Shown: positions 41,579 to 53,333, counted from the first letter of the stretch. The stretch: 64,000 bases of DNA from Haematobia irritans (GCF_050003625.1 NC_134399.1:41122671-41186670), one strand, 5' to 3'. Made by a program: numbers and translations. Notes: a model not told the origin generated them from the sequence alone.

Positions 41579-43172
41579 ATAACAAGTATATATGGCCGTA
41601 AGTTCGGTCAGGCCGAATCTTATGTACCCTCCACCATGGATTGCGTAGAAACTTCTACGAAAGACTGTCATCCACAATCGAATTAGTTGGGTTGTGGTAT
41701 CTTAAATCGTTTTCTAAATTGTGAGTTAGTCCATACGTGGTATATATTAGACAAAAAACGGCCATATACTAGCACAATGTACCAAATTTCAACTGACTCG
41801 GATGAAATTTGCTCCTCCAAGAGGCTCCAAAACCAAATCTCGGGATCTGTTTATATGATTATGGAGTGATATGGACCACTTTTGGCATGGTTCATATCAT
41901 ATCATATACTACCACCACGTACCAAATTTCAACCAGATCGGATGAATTTTGCTTCTCCAAAAGACATCGCAGGTCAATTCCTCCATGGTTGTTGGATACC
42001 ATATTCTAACATTACGTACCAAATTTCAACCGAATCGGATGAATTTGCTCTTCCAAGGGGGAGCCACCGTGGTGCAATGGTTAGCATGCCCGCCTTGCAT
42101 ACACAAGGTCGTGGGTTCGATTCCTGCTACGACCGAACACCAAAAAGTTTTTCAGCGGTGGATTATCCCACCTCAGTAATGCTGGTGACATTTCTGAGGG
42201 TTTCAAAGCTTCTCTAAGTGGTTTCACTGCAATGCGGAACGCCGTTCGGACTCGGCTATAAAAAGGAGGTCCCTTGTCATTGAGCTTAACATGGAATCGG
42301 GCAGCACTCAGTGATAAGAGAGAAGTTCACCAATGTGGTATCACAATGGACTGAATAGTCTAAGTGAGCCTGATACATCGGGCTGCCACATAACCTAACC
42401 TAACCTAAGGGGCTCCGGAGGTCAAATCTGGGGATCGGTTTATATGGGGGGCTATATATAATTATGGACTGATATGAACCGATTCCTGCATGGTTGTTGG
42501 ATACCATATACTAACATCACGTACCAAATTTCAACCGAATCGGATGGATTTTGCTCTTCCAAGGGGCTCCGAAGGTCAAATCTGGGGATCGGTTTATATG
42601 GGGGCTATATATAATTATGGACCGATTTCGGCCAATTTTTGCATGGGTGTTTGAGGCCATATATTAACACCACGTACCAAATATCAACTGAATCAGAAGA
42701 ATTTTGGTCTTCCAAGAGGCTCCGGAGATCAAATCTGGTGATCGGTTTATATGGGGGCTATATATAATTATGGACCGATGTGGACCAATTTTTGCATGGT
42801 TATTAAAGACCATATACTAATACCATGTACCAAATTTCAGCCGGATCGGATGAAAGTTGCTTCTCTTAGAGCGTCTTCAAGCCAAATTTGGGGGTCCGTT
42901 TATATGGGGGCTATACTTAAAAGTGGACCGATATGGCCCATTTGCAATACCATCCGACCTACATCAATAACAACTACTTGTTCCAAGTTTCATTCGGAAG
43001 TTAGCGTGATTTCAACAGACGGACGGACGGATGGACGGACATGCTCAGATCGACTCAGAATTTCACCACGACCCAGAATATATATACTTTATGGGGTCTT
43101 AGAGCAATATTACGATGTGTTACAAACGGAATGACAAAGTTAATATACCCCCATCCTATGGTGGAGGGTATA
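41579..43172 (+). mobile_element. mini-me-like element, family 4, copy E
   Basis: Begins AACAAGTATATATGGCCGTA and ACCCTCCACCATGGATTGCG; ends with GGACGGACGGATGGACGGAC, GATCGACTCAGAAT, then the hairpin ACCCCCATCCTATGGTGGAG plus GGTATAA. The interior is ~153-bp tandem units with GGTTTATATGGGGGCTATAT. A SINE is inserted at 42061-42406. Confidence 0.8.
42061..42406 (+). mobile_element. tRNA-headed SINE with a LINE-derived 3' tail
   Basis: 346 bp, flanked by AAGGGG (42055-42060 and 42407-42412), inserted in a mini-me-like unit. The head has pol III boxes: A-box TGGTGCAATGG (42070-42080) and B-box GGTTCGATTCC (42114-42124). The body (42130-42330) is unrelated to the LINE. The last 73 bases (42334-42406) match the 3' end of the complete LINE (3474-3549, complement) and end in TAACC repeats, so LINE ORF2 probably recognises its RNA. 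Confidence 0.88.
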
Positions 43173-44405
43173 ATAAATATATAACAAAAAAATCAACTAG
43201 CAACTTAGGCTATCGGCTTAGAAAAAAAGTTGTAAAGTATATACAGCACTAAGTTCGGCCGGGCCGAATCTTAAATACCCACCACCATGAACCAAATAAT
43301 AGGGTTTCCCTTGAAATTTCAGGAGGGCTTGAGGACTTGAGGATACTTCCCGAAGATAAATTTAAAGATTTCACTTATGAGGATTCTGGATTTATAAGAA
43401 CCATTTTTGTTTGAGTTTTAGAGGAATCATTAACATCTCTTGTAAGTGTGCCAGAAAATTATAAAATAACGTCTTGATTTGAAATCTTAAATCTGTAGAA
43501 GTAAAATCTGGAAATTTTACATTGAGTTTCAAACAATTTTCATTATCAGTGCGCCTTCTACACCCTCAAGAAGTGAAGTCGGTCTATATGGAGGCATTAC
43601 CAAATGGACCGATAAAAACTTAATCCAATACACGTTTTTGTGAGCCTAAAATACCAGAATATTTACAATTTCAGGCAAATCAGATAAAAACTATGGTTTC
43701 TAGAAACCCAAGGAGTTAAATCAGGAGATCGTTCTTATGCGGGCTATACTAAAATATGGACCGATACTCACCGTTTTCGGCACATCTCTTTATGACCCGA
43801 AAATACCTTCAGATTTCCAATTTCAGGCAAATAGGATAAAAACTTCGGATTCTAGAAGCCCAAGAAGTAAAATCGGGAAATCGGTCTATATGGCGGCTAT
43901 ACCAAAATATGGACCGATACTCACCATTTTCAGCACACCTCTTTATGGTCCTAAAATACCTCTAGATTTCCAATTTCAGACAATTTGGATAAAAACTACG
44001 GTTTCTATAAGCCCAAGACCCCAAATCGGGAGGTCGTTTTATATGGGGACCATACCAAAACATGGACCGATACTCACGTATTTGTGGTCCTACAATACCT
44101 CTAGATTTCCAATTTCAGGCAAATTGGATAAAAAAATACGATTTCTATAAGCCCAAGACCCCAAATCGGGAGGTCGGTTTATATGGGGACTATATCAAAA
44201 CCTGGACCGATATAGCCCATCTTCGAACTTGAAATTTCAGCACGATTGCTTCATTTTTGAAGATTGTAGCGTGATTACAACAGACAGGCAGACAGACATC
44301 GTTATATCGTCTTAGAATTTCTCCCTGATAAAGAATATATATACACCCTCAAAAAAAATCGCTTCTTTAACATTTGTTCCAAACATATTTTGCAGGAAGC
44401 ACATA

Positions 44406-45352
44406 TAAAGGGTGATTTGTTAAGAGCTTGATAACTTTTTTTTTTAAAAAACGCATAAAATTTGCAAAATCTCATCGGTTCTTTATTTGAAACGTTAGAT
44501 TGGTCCATGACATTTACTTTTTGAAGATAATTTCATTTAAATGTTGACCGCGGCTGCGTCTTAGGTGGTCCATTCGGAAAGTCCAATTTTGGGCAACTTT
44601 TTCGAGCATTTCGGCCGGAATAGCCCGAATTTCTTCGGAAATGTTGTCTTCCAAAGCTGGAATAGTTGCTGGCTTATTTCTGTAGACTTTAGACTTGACG
44701 TAGCCCCACAAAAAATAGTCTAAAGGCGTCAAATCGCATGATCTTGGTGGCCAACTTACCGGTCCATTTCTTGAGATGAATTGTTCTCCGAAGTTTTCCC
44801 TCAAAATGGCCATAGAATCGCGAGCTGTGTGGCATGTAGCGCCATCTTGTTGAAACCACATGTCAACCAAGTTCAGTTCTTCCATTTTTGGCAACAAAAA
44901 GTTTGTTAGCATCGAACGATAGCGATCGCCATTCACCGTAACGTTGCGTCCAACAGCATCTTTGAAAAAATACGGTCCAATGATTCCACCAGCGTACAAA
45001 CCACACCAAACAGTGCATTTTTCGGGATGCATGGGCAGTTCTTGAACGGCTTCTGGTTGCTCTTCACTCCAAATGCGGCAATTTTGCTTATTTACGTAGC
45101 CATTCAACCAGAAATGAGCCTCATCGCTGAACAAAATTTGTCGATAAAAAAGCGCGAAACACATTTCGAACCGAACACTGATTTTGGTAATAAAATTCAA
45201 TGATTTGCAAGCGTTGCTCGTTAGTAAGTCTATTCATGATGAAATGTCAAAGCATACTGAGCATCTTTCTCTTTGACACCATGTCTGAAATCCCACGTGA
45301 TCTGTCAAATACTAATGCATGAAAATCCTAACCTCAAAAGAATCACCCTTTA
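44406..45352 (-). mobile_element. DD41D mariner, deletion derivative 2
   Basis: TA + AAGGGTGATTTGTTAAG to ...TTTTGAGGTTAGGATTTTC complement and CACCCTT + TA. Removing it restores element X (GCACATATATTATTGGATAC). Same family and near-identical C-terminal half as 33151-34088, but the internal deletion has different endpoints. Confidence 0.9.
44514..45237 (-). pseudogene. Mariner transposase, internally deleted with frame change
   Basis: From the true ATG (45237-45235) it reads MNRLTNEQRLQIIEFYYQNQ and CSVRNVFRAF, the beginning of the helix-turn-helix domain, then a deletion joins out of frame to FYRQILFSDEAHFW. The catalytic half (D of SDEAHF, QQDGATCHTA, TPLDYFLWG) is intact and essentially identical to copy 1. 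The breakpoint is ~25 residues later than in copy 1 and creates a frameshift, so no continuous protein starts at the native ATG. Confidence 0.85.
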
Positions 45353-45594
45353 TTATTGGATACTGCCGAAATATTAATATGTTTGTTTTTTGTGAAAATA
45401 TTATATGTTTGGAAGCATTTTGAGCCCAAAAATATTATATGCTTGGAAGAATTTTCTCCAAAGAAGATTGTGATCATTCCCTCACATAATTTTCACTTCC
45501 ACGAAATTTTTAGTTCTTGGCACCTTTTTCTGTAATACAAATAATGTTGAAGAAATTATTCAATTTTATAATTTTTTTTTTTAATTTTACCTTT

Positions 45595-45666
45595 CGCCTG
45601 GGCGGAGAATCGAACCGAGGTACATACAGTTTGTAAGCCAACACACTATCCACTGGGCTACGTAGT
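45595..45666 (-). ncRNA. tRNA-like module 2 of element X, copy 2
   Basis: Complement reads CTACGTAGCCCAGTGGATAG...CGGTTCGATTCTCCG; A-box TAGCCCAGTGG and B-box GGTTCGATTCT are retained. Confidence 0.5.
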
Positions 45667-45781
45667 AGTTATAGTCACCAGTAGACAATTATCGTTACAA
45701 GTTACATTTATATAGCATACTTTGCAGCGCCCACGAGCCCATGCAAACATAACATTATTTAAAAGAAACATACATTTGTTG

Positions 45782-45853
45782 GCCACGTGGAGCAGTGGTT
45801 AGCATGTCTGCCTTGCATGCAAAGGGTCGTGGGTTCAATTCCTGCTCCGACCG
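45782..45853 (+). ncRNA. tRNA-like module 1 of element X, copy 2
   Basis: GCCACGTGGAGCAGTGGTTA...GGGTTCAATTCCTGCTCCG; 72 nt, A-box TGGAGCAGTGG and B-box GGTTCAATTCC. Oriented away from module 2, ~115 bp apart. Confidence 0.5.
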
Positions 45854-46490
45854 AACCAATTTTTTTTGCAATTTAGACATTTATACTATATTAAATTTTT
45901 ATAATGAAACTTCGAAATGTGGGTTATTAAAAATTTACAGTCCCCACATACATAAAATTCTCCTCTCAAGGCGAAAACACATGCTGTTTTTTTTTTTTTA
46001 AATCTCTATGCTCTTGGTTCCGAATGTCTATTCTCTTTACTCCGAATACTCATTCTAATATTCAAATTAAATAATATTTAGACTTAATCATAAAGCAGTT
46101 TTCCGAAACAACATACAACCGTTTCACAGAAATTGTAAATATATATATGTTTGCTCGAAATTTGTAAATTTATATATGTTTACATTCACACATATTATTT
46201 TTATGAAACATTCATACCACAAACATAATATATTTTAACATATTAACATATGTGTCCCAAACATTTAGTGTTAGTTTAGGAACATTACATGTTGGCACTT
46301 AAATATATTGTGTTTAAAAATTGTGCCCGAAACACATTTTGTTTATATCGGAACATATGAAAAACATATTTTTCTAACAGTGTACTTTATATAGTCTGAA
46401 ATCCATATTTCGATGTGTTACAAACGGAATGAAAAACTTATTATATCCCCGTCACCGTTCTATGGTGGTGGGTATAATAAAATAGTTCAT

Positions 46491-47430
46491 ATTTTCTAAA
46501 ATGGGAGAAGTTTTCTTAAATTGAGTCTCTCAAATGAGTAAATTGTACTTGTTTTGTACAGCGATAAAGACATTTTAACAATTTTTAAATTCAAATTTTC
46601 CTTCATCGCATGCAATTTTCTTAAACAACAGATTTTTTTTTTATAAATCTTCTTCAATTTGACAAAAAGCATTAACTTATTTGTAACATGTTGCAATTAG
46701 AAAACTATTTTAGTTAATATTTTCTAAAATAAACCTACATTTTCTTTCATAGTGGGTTCACTTTTTTGTGTGTAGTCTCGGATGTTTGTTATTTGAGTAA
46801 ACTGTGAGTTTTTTTCTTCATTGTACTTTTTTGGGTTTAGAATCAGGTTTGAAAAATTTGCTTGAGAGAACGTATATACCGAAAAAATTATTGACCTATT
46901 ATGTAACCTAAAATTATTAAAGTATAACATACGATATGTAAGTCTATATTTTATTTCATTGAAAAAAATTAATTAATTAGAAAATCTTCATTAAAAATTA
47001 CTAAATAAAATATTTTTGTAACAAGTGAAAACACACAAAGTGTTTATTACAATAAAATCCAATGTGTAGATAACAACCTCAATTTTAATAATGACATTTT
47101 AATTAAAAGAAACTTTATAATTTTTTCCATTAAATTTAGGACGCAAATTTTTGGAGTAAGGTAGAGAAAAAAATTTTGGGTTGAAGAACTAAATTAACTT
47201 TAACAGATATATTGAATCTTTAGATTTAAGAAACAAAAATTCAAATATAGGTTTAAATTTGTTTTGGAATGAAGACGGTCATCCTTCGTCAAAATGACGA
47301 TGCGTAATTTCATTATCGATCTAAAATGAATTTTAGTCGATTGGGAAATGATAAATTTAAGTAATATTAATTCAACCATTTTATGAACTTTTGTACTACT
47401 TAAAAATAAATTGAATGAGTAAATAAACTC
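46491..47430. other. AT-rich stretch without a gene
   Basis: No convincing open frame. Near 46760 GGGTTCACTTTTTTGTGTGTA resembles an element V end. The rest is unassigned. Confidence 0.35.
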
Positions 47431-47454
47431 GATTTTGGTTCTCATTTTTGCCCA

Positions 47455-48500
47455 AAATCCTCATACAGATATATTTCCAATTAAAAAGTTGATTGGAGTT
47501 GACAACTTTTTAATCAAATTAAAAATAAAGTCAAATAAGAAAATGATTGAAAAGTTTTACATGTTAATTTTAATTGTTTTTTATTTAAATAAAATGTTAA
47601 TAGGGATAATGAACATTTTAACTAAATAAAAAAGTATTTTCAATTCTAATAGTTTCATACTGTTGGTTCATTTTGTTTGTTCATTTTTTTTGGTTCAATA
47701 AATTTTGACTCAAATCTAAGCAAACAAAGTGCAACTAATTTTTTTGATCAAAAATTAATTGAGAGTGCAGGAAGGAAGCAATTAATTTTTTAATCAAATA
47801 TATTTTGTATTTCTATTTCTGTGATTGATATTATCATTTTCGTCATCGAAGAAATTTCAATTCAAATATTAATTGAATTAATTAATTTCGTGATTGAATC
47901 AGAAAAAAATGTATGTGCAATGGAAAGTAAATAGTTTGGTATAACGGAAGAAAACATGGAACATGGAGAAAACGAGAAAATTATTCAATATTCTTAATCA
48001 TTTGTGGATGTTTTCTTCTCTCTTATTTGGAATATATGCCTCAAAAGGCGTCTTTTCTCCGGAGCTTCACATTTTAGATGGTGACCATGTTTTTTAATCC
48101 GAACAAAATTATTTTCATCACTATCATAGTATCTTAAGCCTAGTATTAGGATCACGTTTTCGTACGAAAAATTGTATACTCCATATAAAAAACTCGCTTA
48201 ATAATTGCAGGCATGTTATTTCCCATAAATAAGCTAACAATCCTGTGTTGTGGGTCCTATTCACTGTGATAAATGCTGTGTTTCGTAGAAACGAACAGAA
48301 TTTTTTTTTCTGATTATCATAAAATAATTGAACCAATTAATTTTTTAATTGAAATTGATTCAATAACGAAAATGATAGAATCAATCATAAGATTTATTAG
48401 AAACTAAAAATATTTTTAAAAATTAATTGATTTTTTCGACACTTAATAATGTGCTCAATTGAAAATTTAATTGAAGAAAATTATTCTTGTAGTTCTTCTA
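47455..48500. repeat. AATTGATT-rich dispersed repeats (two copies)
   Basis: 47455-47920 ends TTCGTGATTGAATCAGAAAA; 48300-48500 starts TTTTTTTTTCTGATTATCAT and has AACGAAAATGATAGAATCA. They resemble the two ends of the 36221 repeat, separated by ~380 bp of other sequence. Confidence 0.5.
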
Positions 48501-48939
48501 ATCGTTTTGTAATTTTCATACGATCTAAAGACTTGTAATTTTTTAGGGGATTTTCTTTGGATTTGTGCCAAAATTTTATGATTTTAGTTAGGTCGAAAAC
48601 TTTAGTTGTTAGTACCTAACACTTTATCTGTATTTATTTTCATAATTTATTATGATTATAAATAAACTAATAAATAAATAAAATATTGATTCTAGTATTC
48701 GTATAGAAACTAATTATTTGCGAACAGAATTTTTAATTACATATATTTTTTATTTGGAAATATCTTTTATTTTATTTAAATTTTAATCAATTTGATTTGC
48801 TGGAGAATTTTCTTGTTTAATTTCTGGAGATAAACTTAAATTGCATATCATTCTTTATTGAACGAAATAAATAATTTTAGTCAGTCTACATGTAGCTATA
48901 CCGAAATAAACACTAATATTAATTATATACCCAAAGAAA

Positions 48940-49160
48940 AAATACTTTCCTCCGGAACGAAATTTTAGACAAAGGAAATTTCCTTTTAACGTGAAGTATT
49001 TTTTTTAAGAGCAAATACATCCGAATTGACGACGAACGATTCAGCGATTGTCTTTAATCATTTTTATTTGCTGTTAAAGAAAATATTTTAGCGACAAAAG
49101 AAAACTTTGCTTGTCTAAAATTTCGTTCCTGAGAAAAGAAAACTCTTCTTCAGTGTATTT
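48940..49160. mobile_element. MITE family Z, copy 2
   Basis: CCCAAAGAAAAAATACTTTCC...AGAAAACTCTTCTTCAGTG, flanked by TA-containing sequence; related to 30551-30745 and, by one end, to 61640-61690. Confidence 0.5.
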
Positions 49161-49740
49161 AGTGCTCGGGAGATCCGTCTATACGAGGCTTTATCAAACC
49201 ATGAGCCGATATATACCAAAGTCGGTATGCCTCCTTATGGATTTCACATTTCGAGCAAATCGGTTAATTGCGGCTCCCACGCCCTTAGAAATAAAATTGG
49301 GAGATCGGTTTATATGGGGGCTACATCAAAACATAGACATACATTCTGTAGGATTTAACCCAAATATTCAAATGCCTCGAAGAAAAATTTTACTTTTAGT
49401 TTGAGGCAATTTCGACCATATTTGGTCCTTCTCTTTGGCTTAAAAAAATACTTTTGGATTTCAAATTTTAGACAGATCGGATACAAATTGTATATAGATA
49501 TCAAATTTCAGTCAAATCAGATAAACATTATGGATTTTATGCACTTAACAAGTTAAATCGGGAGATCGTGCTATTTGGAGGTTATACCAGAACATTGCTT
49601 GACATTCGGCCAGTGTCAACAGTGCTTTCAAAAGTTCAGGCGAATCGTTATCATTGAAGAAGTCGCATCGGGAGATCGGTCTATATGGGACTATTCCAAA
49701 ACTTGGACCGATATCCACCAAATTTAATGCACCTTTGTTC

Positions 49741-50333
49741 ACTGAAAGAAATATTGTGCTGAGGCCAAAGATTTCATGTCCTTAAAATACAAATGCGAAA
49801 TGTGCTAAGAACAGGAGACACATTTCTCTAATATAAAGTTTTTTCCTTGTCCAAAAGTGGATAAACTTTTTAATGAAGTCGTTTTGTCCTTATAGTTAAG
49901 TGATTCGACTTAAAAATGGACAACTTTAATATTTCAGAAAATTTCTTTGAAATTAATAAAATCGTCTTCAAGTTGACTTTTTATATCTTCAATACAAAGC
50001 CAAGTTCAAAAATTGGAGATGTTTTCACTACTTTATTTTAAAGACTTTGTTGTTTGAAACATAGCATAATTTCTACTTGAAGTGGAAACTTAAGTTGTCC
50101 CTAATATGTTTTTAAAGGATTTTGATAGAACATGAAACAAGCTGAAAAAACTAATATATTAAATATTGTTTCCTAGAATCAAGTACGCAAAATTTAAAAG
50201 AGAATTGTGTCTTAAAGGTCTCGTTACTTCATTTCTCTGTTTTTTGGCTCGGAATTAATACAAAAATAATTTTTGTAAAGACAAAATCTTTGGAACCAAA
50301 CATAATTTTTCAATGTGGATACCTAGAATACAT
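49741..50333. mobile_element. Element Y, copy 1
   Basis: CACTGAAAGAAATATTGTG...CATAATTTTTCAATG; inverted, diverged relative of 50750-51393 (shared AGAGAATTGTGTCTTAAA complement, TGAAACATAGCATAATT). No ORF of note. Confidence 0.6.
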
Positions 50334-50512
50334 CTGAATTTCCAATTTCAACAAAATCATATAAAAATGCTGCTTAAGAAGACAAATCGGTGGATTGGTT
50401 TATATGATTGATCGTCTTATAATTTTACCATGATCAAGATTACATATATTTTATATATTCTTTATATATTTCCAAATCGATATTTCGATGTGTTACAAAA
50501 TCCCCCATCCTA

Positions 50513-50583
50513 GGTTAAGGTTCGGTTAAAGTGGCAGCCCGATTAAGTTTCAGGTTCACCTAGACTATTCAGTCCATTGTGAA
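50513..50583 (-). mobile_element. 71-bp LINE/SINE tail insertion with 11-bp TSD
   Basis: GGTTAAGGTTCGGTTAAAGT through CAGTCCATTGTGAA is only the last ~70 bases of the LINE/SINE 3' end, flanked by exact CCCCCATCCTA at 50502-50512 and 50584-50594. A severely 5'-truncated retrotransposition event in the LINE's orientation. Confidence 0.9.
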
Positions 50584-50749
50584 CCCCCATCCTATGGAGG
50601 TGTGTAAAAAAAGGCGAAGGTGTTTTTTTACTAAAGCGAGTCCCTGTAACATGGACCTAGGATTTTACATTTTTATTGTCATTTCATATTTGACTTAAGA
50701 CAGATAAATATCTGACATTAGAAAATAGCGGTTGTACTTAGTGTTAATA

Positions 50750-51393
50750 CACTGAAAAAAAACATGCCCAAAGTTTTTGTCTTTACTTTAATAATGTTGG
50801 TATTGATTCCGAGCCAAAGAAGCGGAGAATACAAGTAAGGATACTTTTAAGACACAATTCTCTTTTAAATTTGGATACTTGACTCTAGGAAGCAAATTTT
50901 AGTTTTTCGCTTTCCCAGCTATTTTTCTGCATATACTATCAAAGTCCTTTAAAAACGAATTATCAACAACTTTATTTTCCAAATTAAGACTCGACTTCCA
51001 GTTGTAATTATGCTATGTTTCAAGTAAAAAACGTCTTTAAAATAAAGTGTTGAAAAACATGTCCTATATTTGAACGATTTTTTGCTTTGTAGTCAAGATG
51101 CAAAAAGACAACAAATTTAAATACAATTTCATTAAATTAAAGGAATTCTTCTGAATTATTAAAGTCAAGTTGACCTTAGCCCAAACATTTTTTCTTTCAT
51201 GTTATGATACCCATTTTTAAGTGAAATCACTTAATTATAAGGACAATACGTCTTCACTGAAAAGTTTATCGACTTTTGGACAAGGACTTTTGGACTTTAT
51301 ATTAGAGAAATGCGTCATCTATGCTAAGAAAAAATTGCATTCGTATTTTAAAAACATGAAATCTTTGACCTCACGACAATATTTTTTTCAGTG
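50750..51393. mobile_element. Element Y, copy 2 (both ends)
   Basis: 644 bp, CACTGAAAAAAAACATGCCC...CAATATTTTTTTCAGTG, flanked by TA (50748-50749, 51394-51395). Inverted relative to copy 1; non-coding MITE of Tc1/mariner or CACTA-like type. Confidence 0.75.
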
Positions 51394-51396
51394 TAG

Positions 51397-51484
51397 AGAA
51401 GTTCACCACTGTGGTATCACAATGGACTGAATAGTCTAAGTGAGCCTGAAATAACGAGCTGCTACTATACCTAACCTAACCTAA
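51397..51484 (+). mobile_element. SINE 3' fragment
   Basis: GAGAAGTTCACCACTGTGGT... ACCTAACCTAACCTAACG. The GAGAAGTTCACCA part is shared with the SINE body (42319-42333), not the LINE, so this derives from the SINE. It lies 3 bp past element Y. Confidence 0.8.
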
Positions 51485-52163
51485 CGCCCTTATTTGATGT
51501 TATTTGCATATCGAATAGAACATACGCTTTCAAAAATTAAGATGAAACAGAATCCACAATCATACATACATATATTAAAACTATCAATACGTTTTTAATT
51601 GCCATTGAGAATATTATCGCTTAATATTTGTATTAGACAATGTTTTATGAATTCTCACTCTCTACCATGTCTTCTACCATGAAAAATACATTAGTTTATA
51701 ATGTATTTTTCATTACGTTAAATTTGTTTAATAATCTCCGATTTTTAGCATTTAAATGTCTGTACGTATGTATGAAATAAATGTTATGGGTGAGAAATTT
51801 CATTGATTTCTCACTCTCTTGCTTTCTGCGAGTAGTACTCTTCGTACAACAACCACTTGTTAATGTTGGTCAAACAAATATCAAACACTATGAATACAAA
51901 AAACACGTATGGCAGTTATAGTTGCCAGATTTAATATTTACCTTATTGCGAAGATTTATGTCCAAAATCAAAATTCAGCGGGGATAGCACAGGACTTATA
52001 TTCGAAGCATGCTTTATACACAGAAAGAAAAATAAAAAAATCTATGTAATTCGTTTCGATAACAACATCAATCGAAAACGAATTGGTGCCACTTTGTATT
52101 TCGAATTCGAAATATAAATTTTCTACAATTGATCATTCTGTTCGATTTTCGAAAATGTGGTAA

Positions 52164-52409
52164 CTATGTATCACGGTTGTAAAAATCAAAAGTGTTCGTT
52201 TTGAATAGGCGAAAAATGAAAGCAAAACGATCTTGGCCAATTTGGTGTTGATATCCATCCTGACCAAGGAATTTTAAAGTGGCAGTTAACTTTATTTCGT
52301 ACCTTACCGCTGTAGAACGTATTGTCGGGACAGGTACATCCTTTATTTTGTCCATACATAGTTGAATGTTTCCTTCGACAATCTGAATTTTTAATAAAAC
52401 TAACAACAC
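52164..52409 (-). pseudogene. HARBI1-like (PIF/Harbinger) nuclease fragment
   Basis: The minus-strand frame contains VPVPTIRSTAVRYEIKLTAT, LKFLGQDGYQHQIGQDRFA, matching the N-terminal part of insect HARBI1-type proteins (P..IRS.A....K..A.L.FLA.G.YQ..VGQD). After QDRFA the expected SQ.SVSR...EV helix is replaced by unrelated FIFRLFKT and a stop. The DDE core is absent. A decayed autonomous Harbinger is the likely source and could relate to the Harbinger-type MITE at 52969. The start codon is not meaningful. Assignment is from memory of the family. Confidence 0.6.
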
Positions 52410-52715
52410 ACTAATTCAGACGGTTAAATAAACAAACATATTCATATTTATTACTTTTTATCCGAAATCGATGATATGTCATCTCTTAATATTCTCCTTT
52501 CGGCACTTTCGTTATTTCTTTCAAACCACAAAACAAAACTATCGATTTTATTGTATTTACTATTTTTATTTTATTTTTTTGTTTATAAATTTTTGGCAGT
52601 CACTGGCAATGCTGCCAAATTACACATTTTTATTATTCGTAAGTGGTACCATTTAACCTGGCTACACTTTTTGATGAATTCGATAGTATTACATAGTACG
52701 AATGAATCGAAAACA

Positions 52716-52748
52716 CCCAATATTAAGCCTAAAGCGCTTAATATTGGG
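52716..52748. repeat. Perfect 13-bp hairpin
   Basis: CCCAATATTAAGC, seven-base loop CTAAAGC, GCTTAATATTGGG. Stable for its size; function unknown. Confidence 0.8.
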
Positions 52749-52968
52749 CGCTATTACTGACAAGGATAATGTTCATAACCTGTATTGTACTCTCCAGGAC
52801 AATTTTTCTGATTGGAAACTTTTTAGATATTTAGTATTACAAATAAAAATCTAGTTTACTGTTTACCTACAATTTAAATATATTGCGAAAAAGTTTTTAT
52901 TTCTCATGAACGAAATATCAAACAAACGAAGTTAATTGTTTGCCTTTTAAAGAACGTTCATTGTAAAG

Positions 52969-53333
52969 GCCGGTATGCACCTCTAGCGAAATTTTCGGTA
53001 GCAAAAATTTATTTAAGTCTACAACAAAAAAAAACAGGGCTGTGTACACAAATTTTAAACCATCTAATCGCTTTTAAAAATTGTTAATATATGTTCCAAA
53101 TATTCCTCAAATAAATTGTTTATTATTTACAGACCTTTTAAAACTTTTACGCACACATTGATTGTAATAAATTAAATGTTTGCTGCCAAAAATATACTTT
53201 TGACAACCCTGTTATTTTCATTAGAGGTGCGTACCAGTTTACGAAATTGAACGCTACCGAAAATTTCGTTAGCATAAATAGCAATGCATTTCTTATGGGA
53301 ATGAAATTTTTCGCTTGAGGTGCATACCGGCCT
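52969..53333. mobile_element. Harbinger-type MITE, TAA duplication
   Basis: 365 bp, perfect inverted ends of at least 17 bp (AGGCCGGTATGCACCTC... / ...GAGGTGCATACCGGCCT), TAA at 52966-52968 and 53334-53336. Inner GCGAAATTTTCGGTAGC and its inverse recur. Non-coding. Confidence 0.87.

Larger units (their letters stand above)
44344..46382 (-). mobile_element. Element X, copy 2 (inverted), containing a mariner
   Basis: CACCCTCAAAAAAAATCGC at 44344 and ...ATATTTTTCTAACAGTG at 46382, flanked by TA (44342-44343, 46383-46384); the uninterrupted target is seen in copy C near 31700. It carries both tRNA-like modules at 45595-45666 and 45782-45853 and the mariner at 44406-45352. Confidence 0.8.
43222..46490 (+). 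mobile_element. mini-me-like element, family 3, copy D, split by element X
   Basis: Starts AAGTATATACAGCACTAAGT, CGGCCGGGCCGAATC, then ~153-bp units with TATACCAAAATATGGACCGA. Interrupted at 44344 by element X copy 2 and resumes at 46385 with TATATAGTCTGAAATCC, GATGTGTTACAAACGG and the terminal hairpin around 46447-46480. Inverted relative to copy C. Confidence 0.78.
49160..50608. mobile_element. Degenerate mini-me-like element with two insertions
   Basis: 49160-49740 (GGGAGATCGGTTTATATGGG, GGAGATCGGTCTATATGGG) and 50334-50608 (GATGTGTTACAAAATC, CCCCCATCCTATGGAGGTG) are old units and the 3' hairpin of a mini-me-like element. Element Y occupies 49741-50333 and a LINE-tail insertion lies at 50513-50583. 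Confidence 0.6.

Noticed and set aside
45782..45853. Genuine tRNA gene
   Set aside because: Pol III boxes are present but the acceptor stem pairs poorly, and the sequence recurs inside a mobile element, so it is tRNA-like only.
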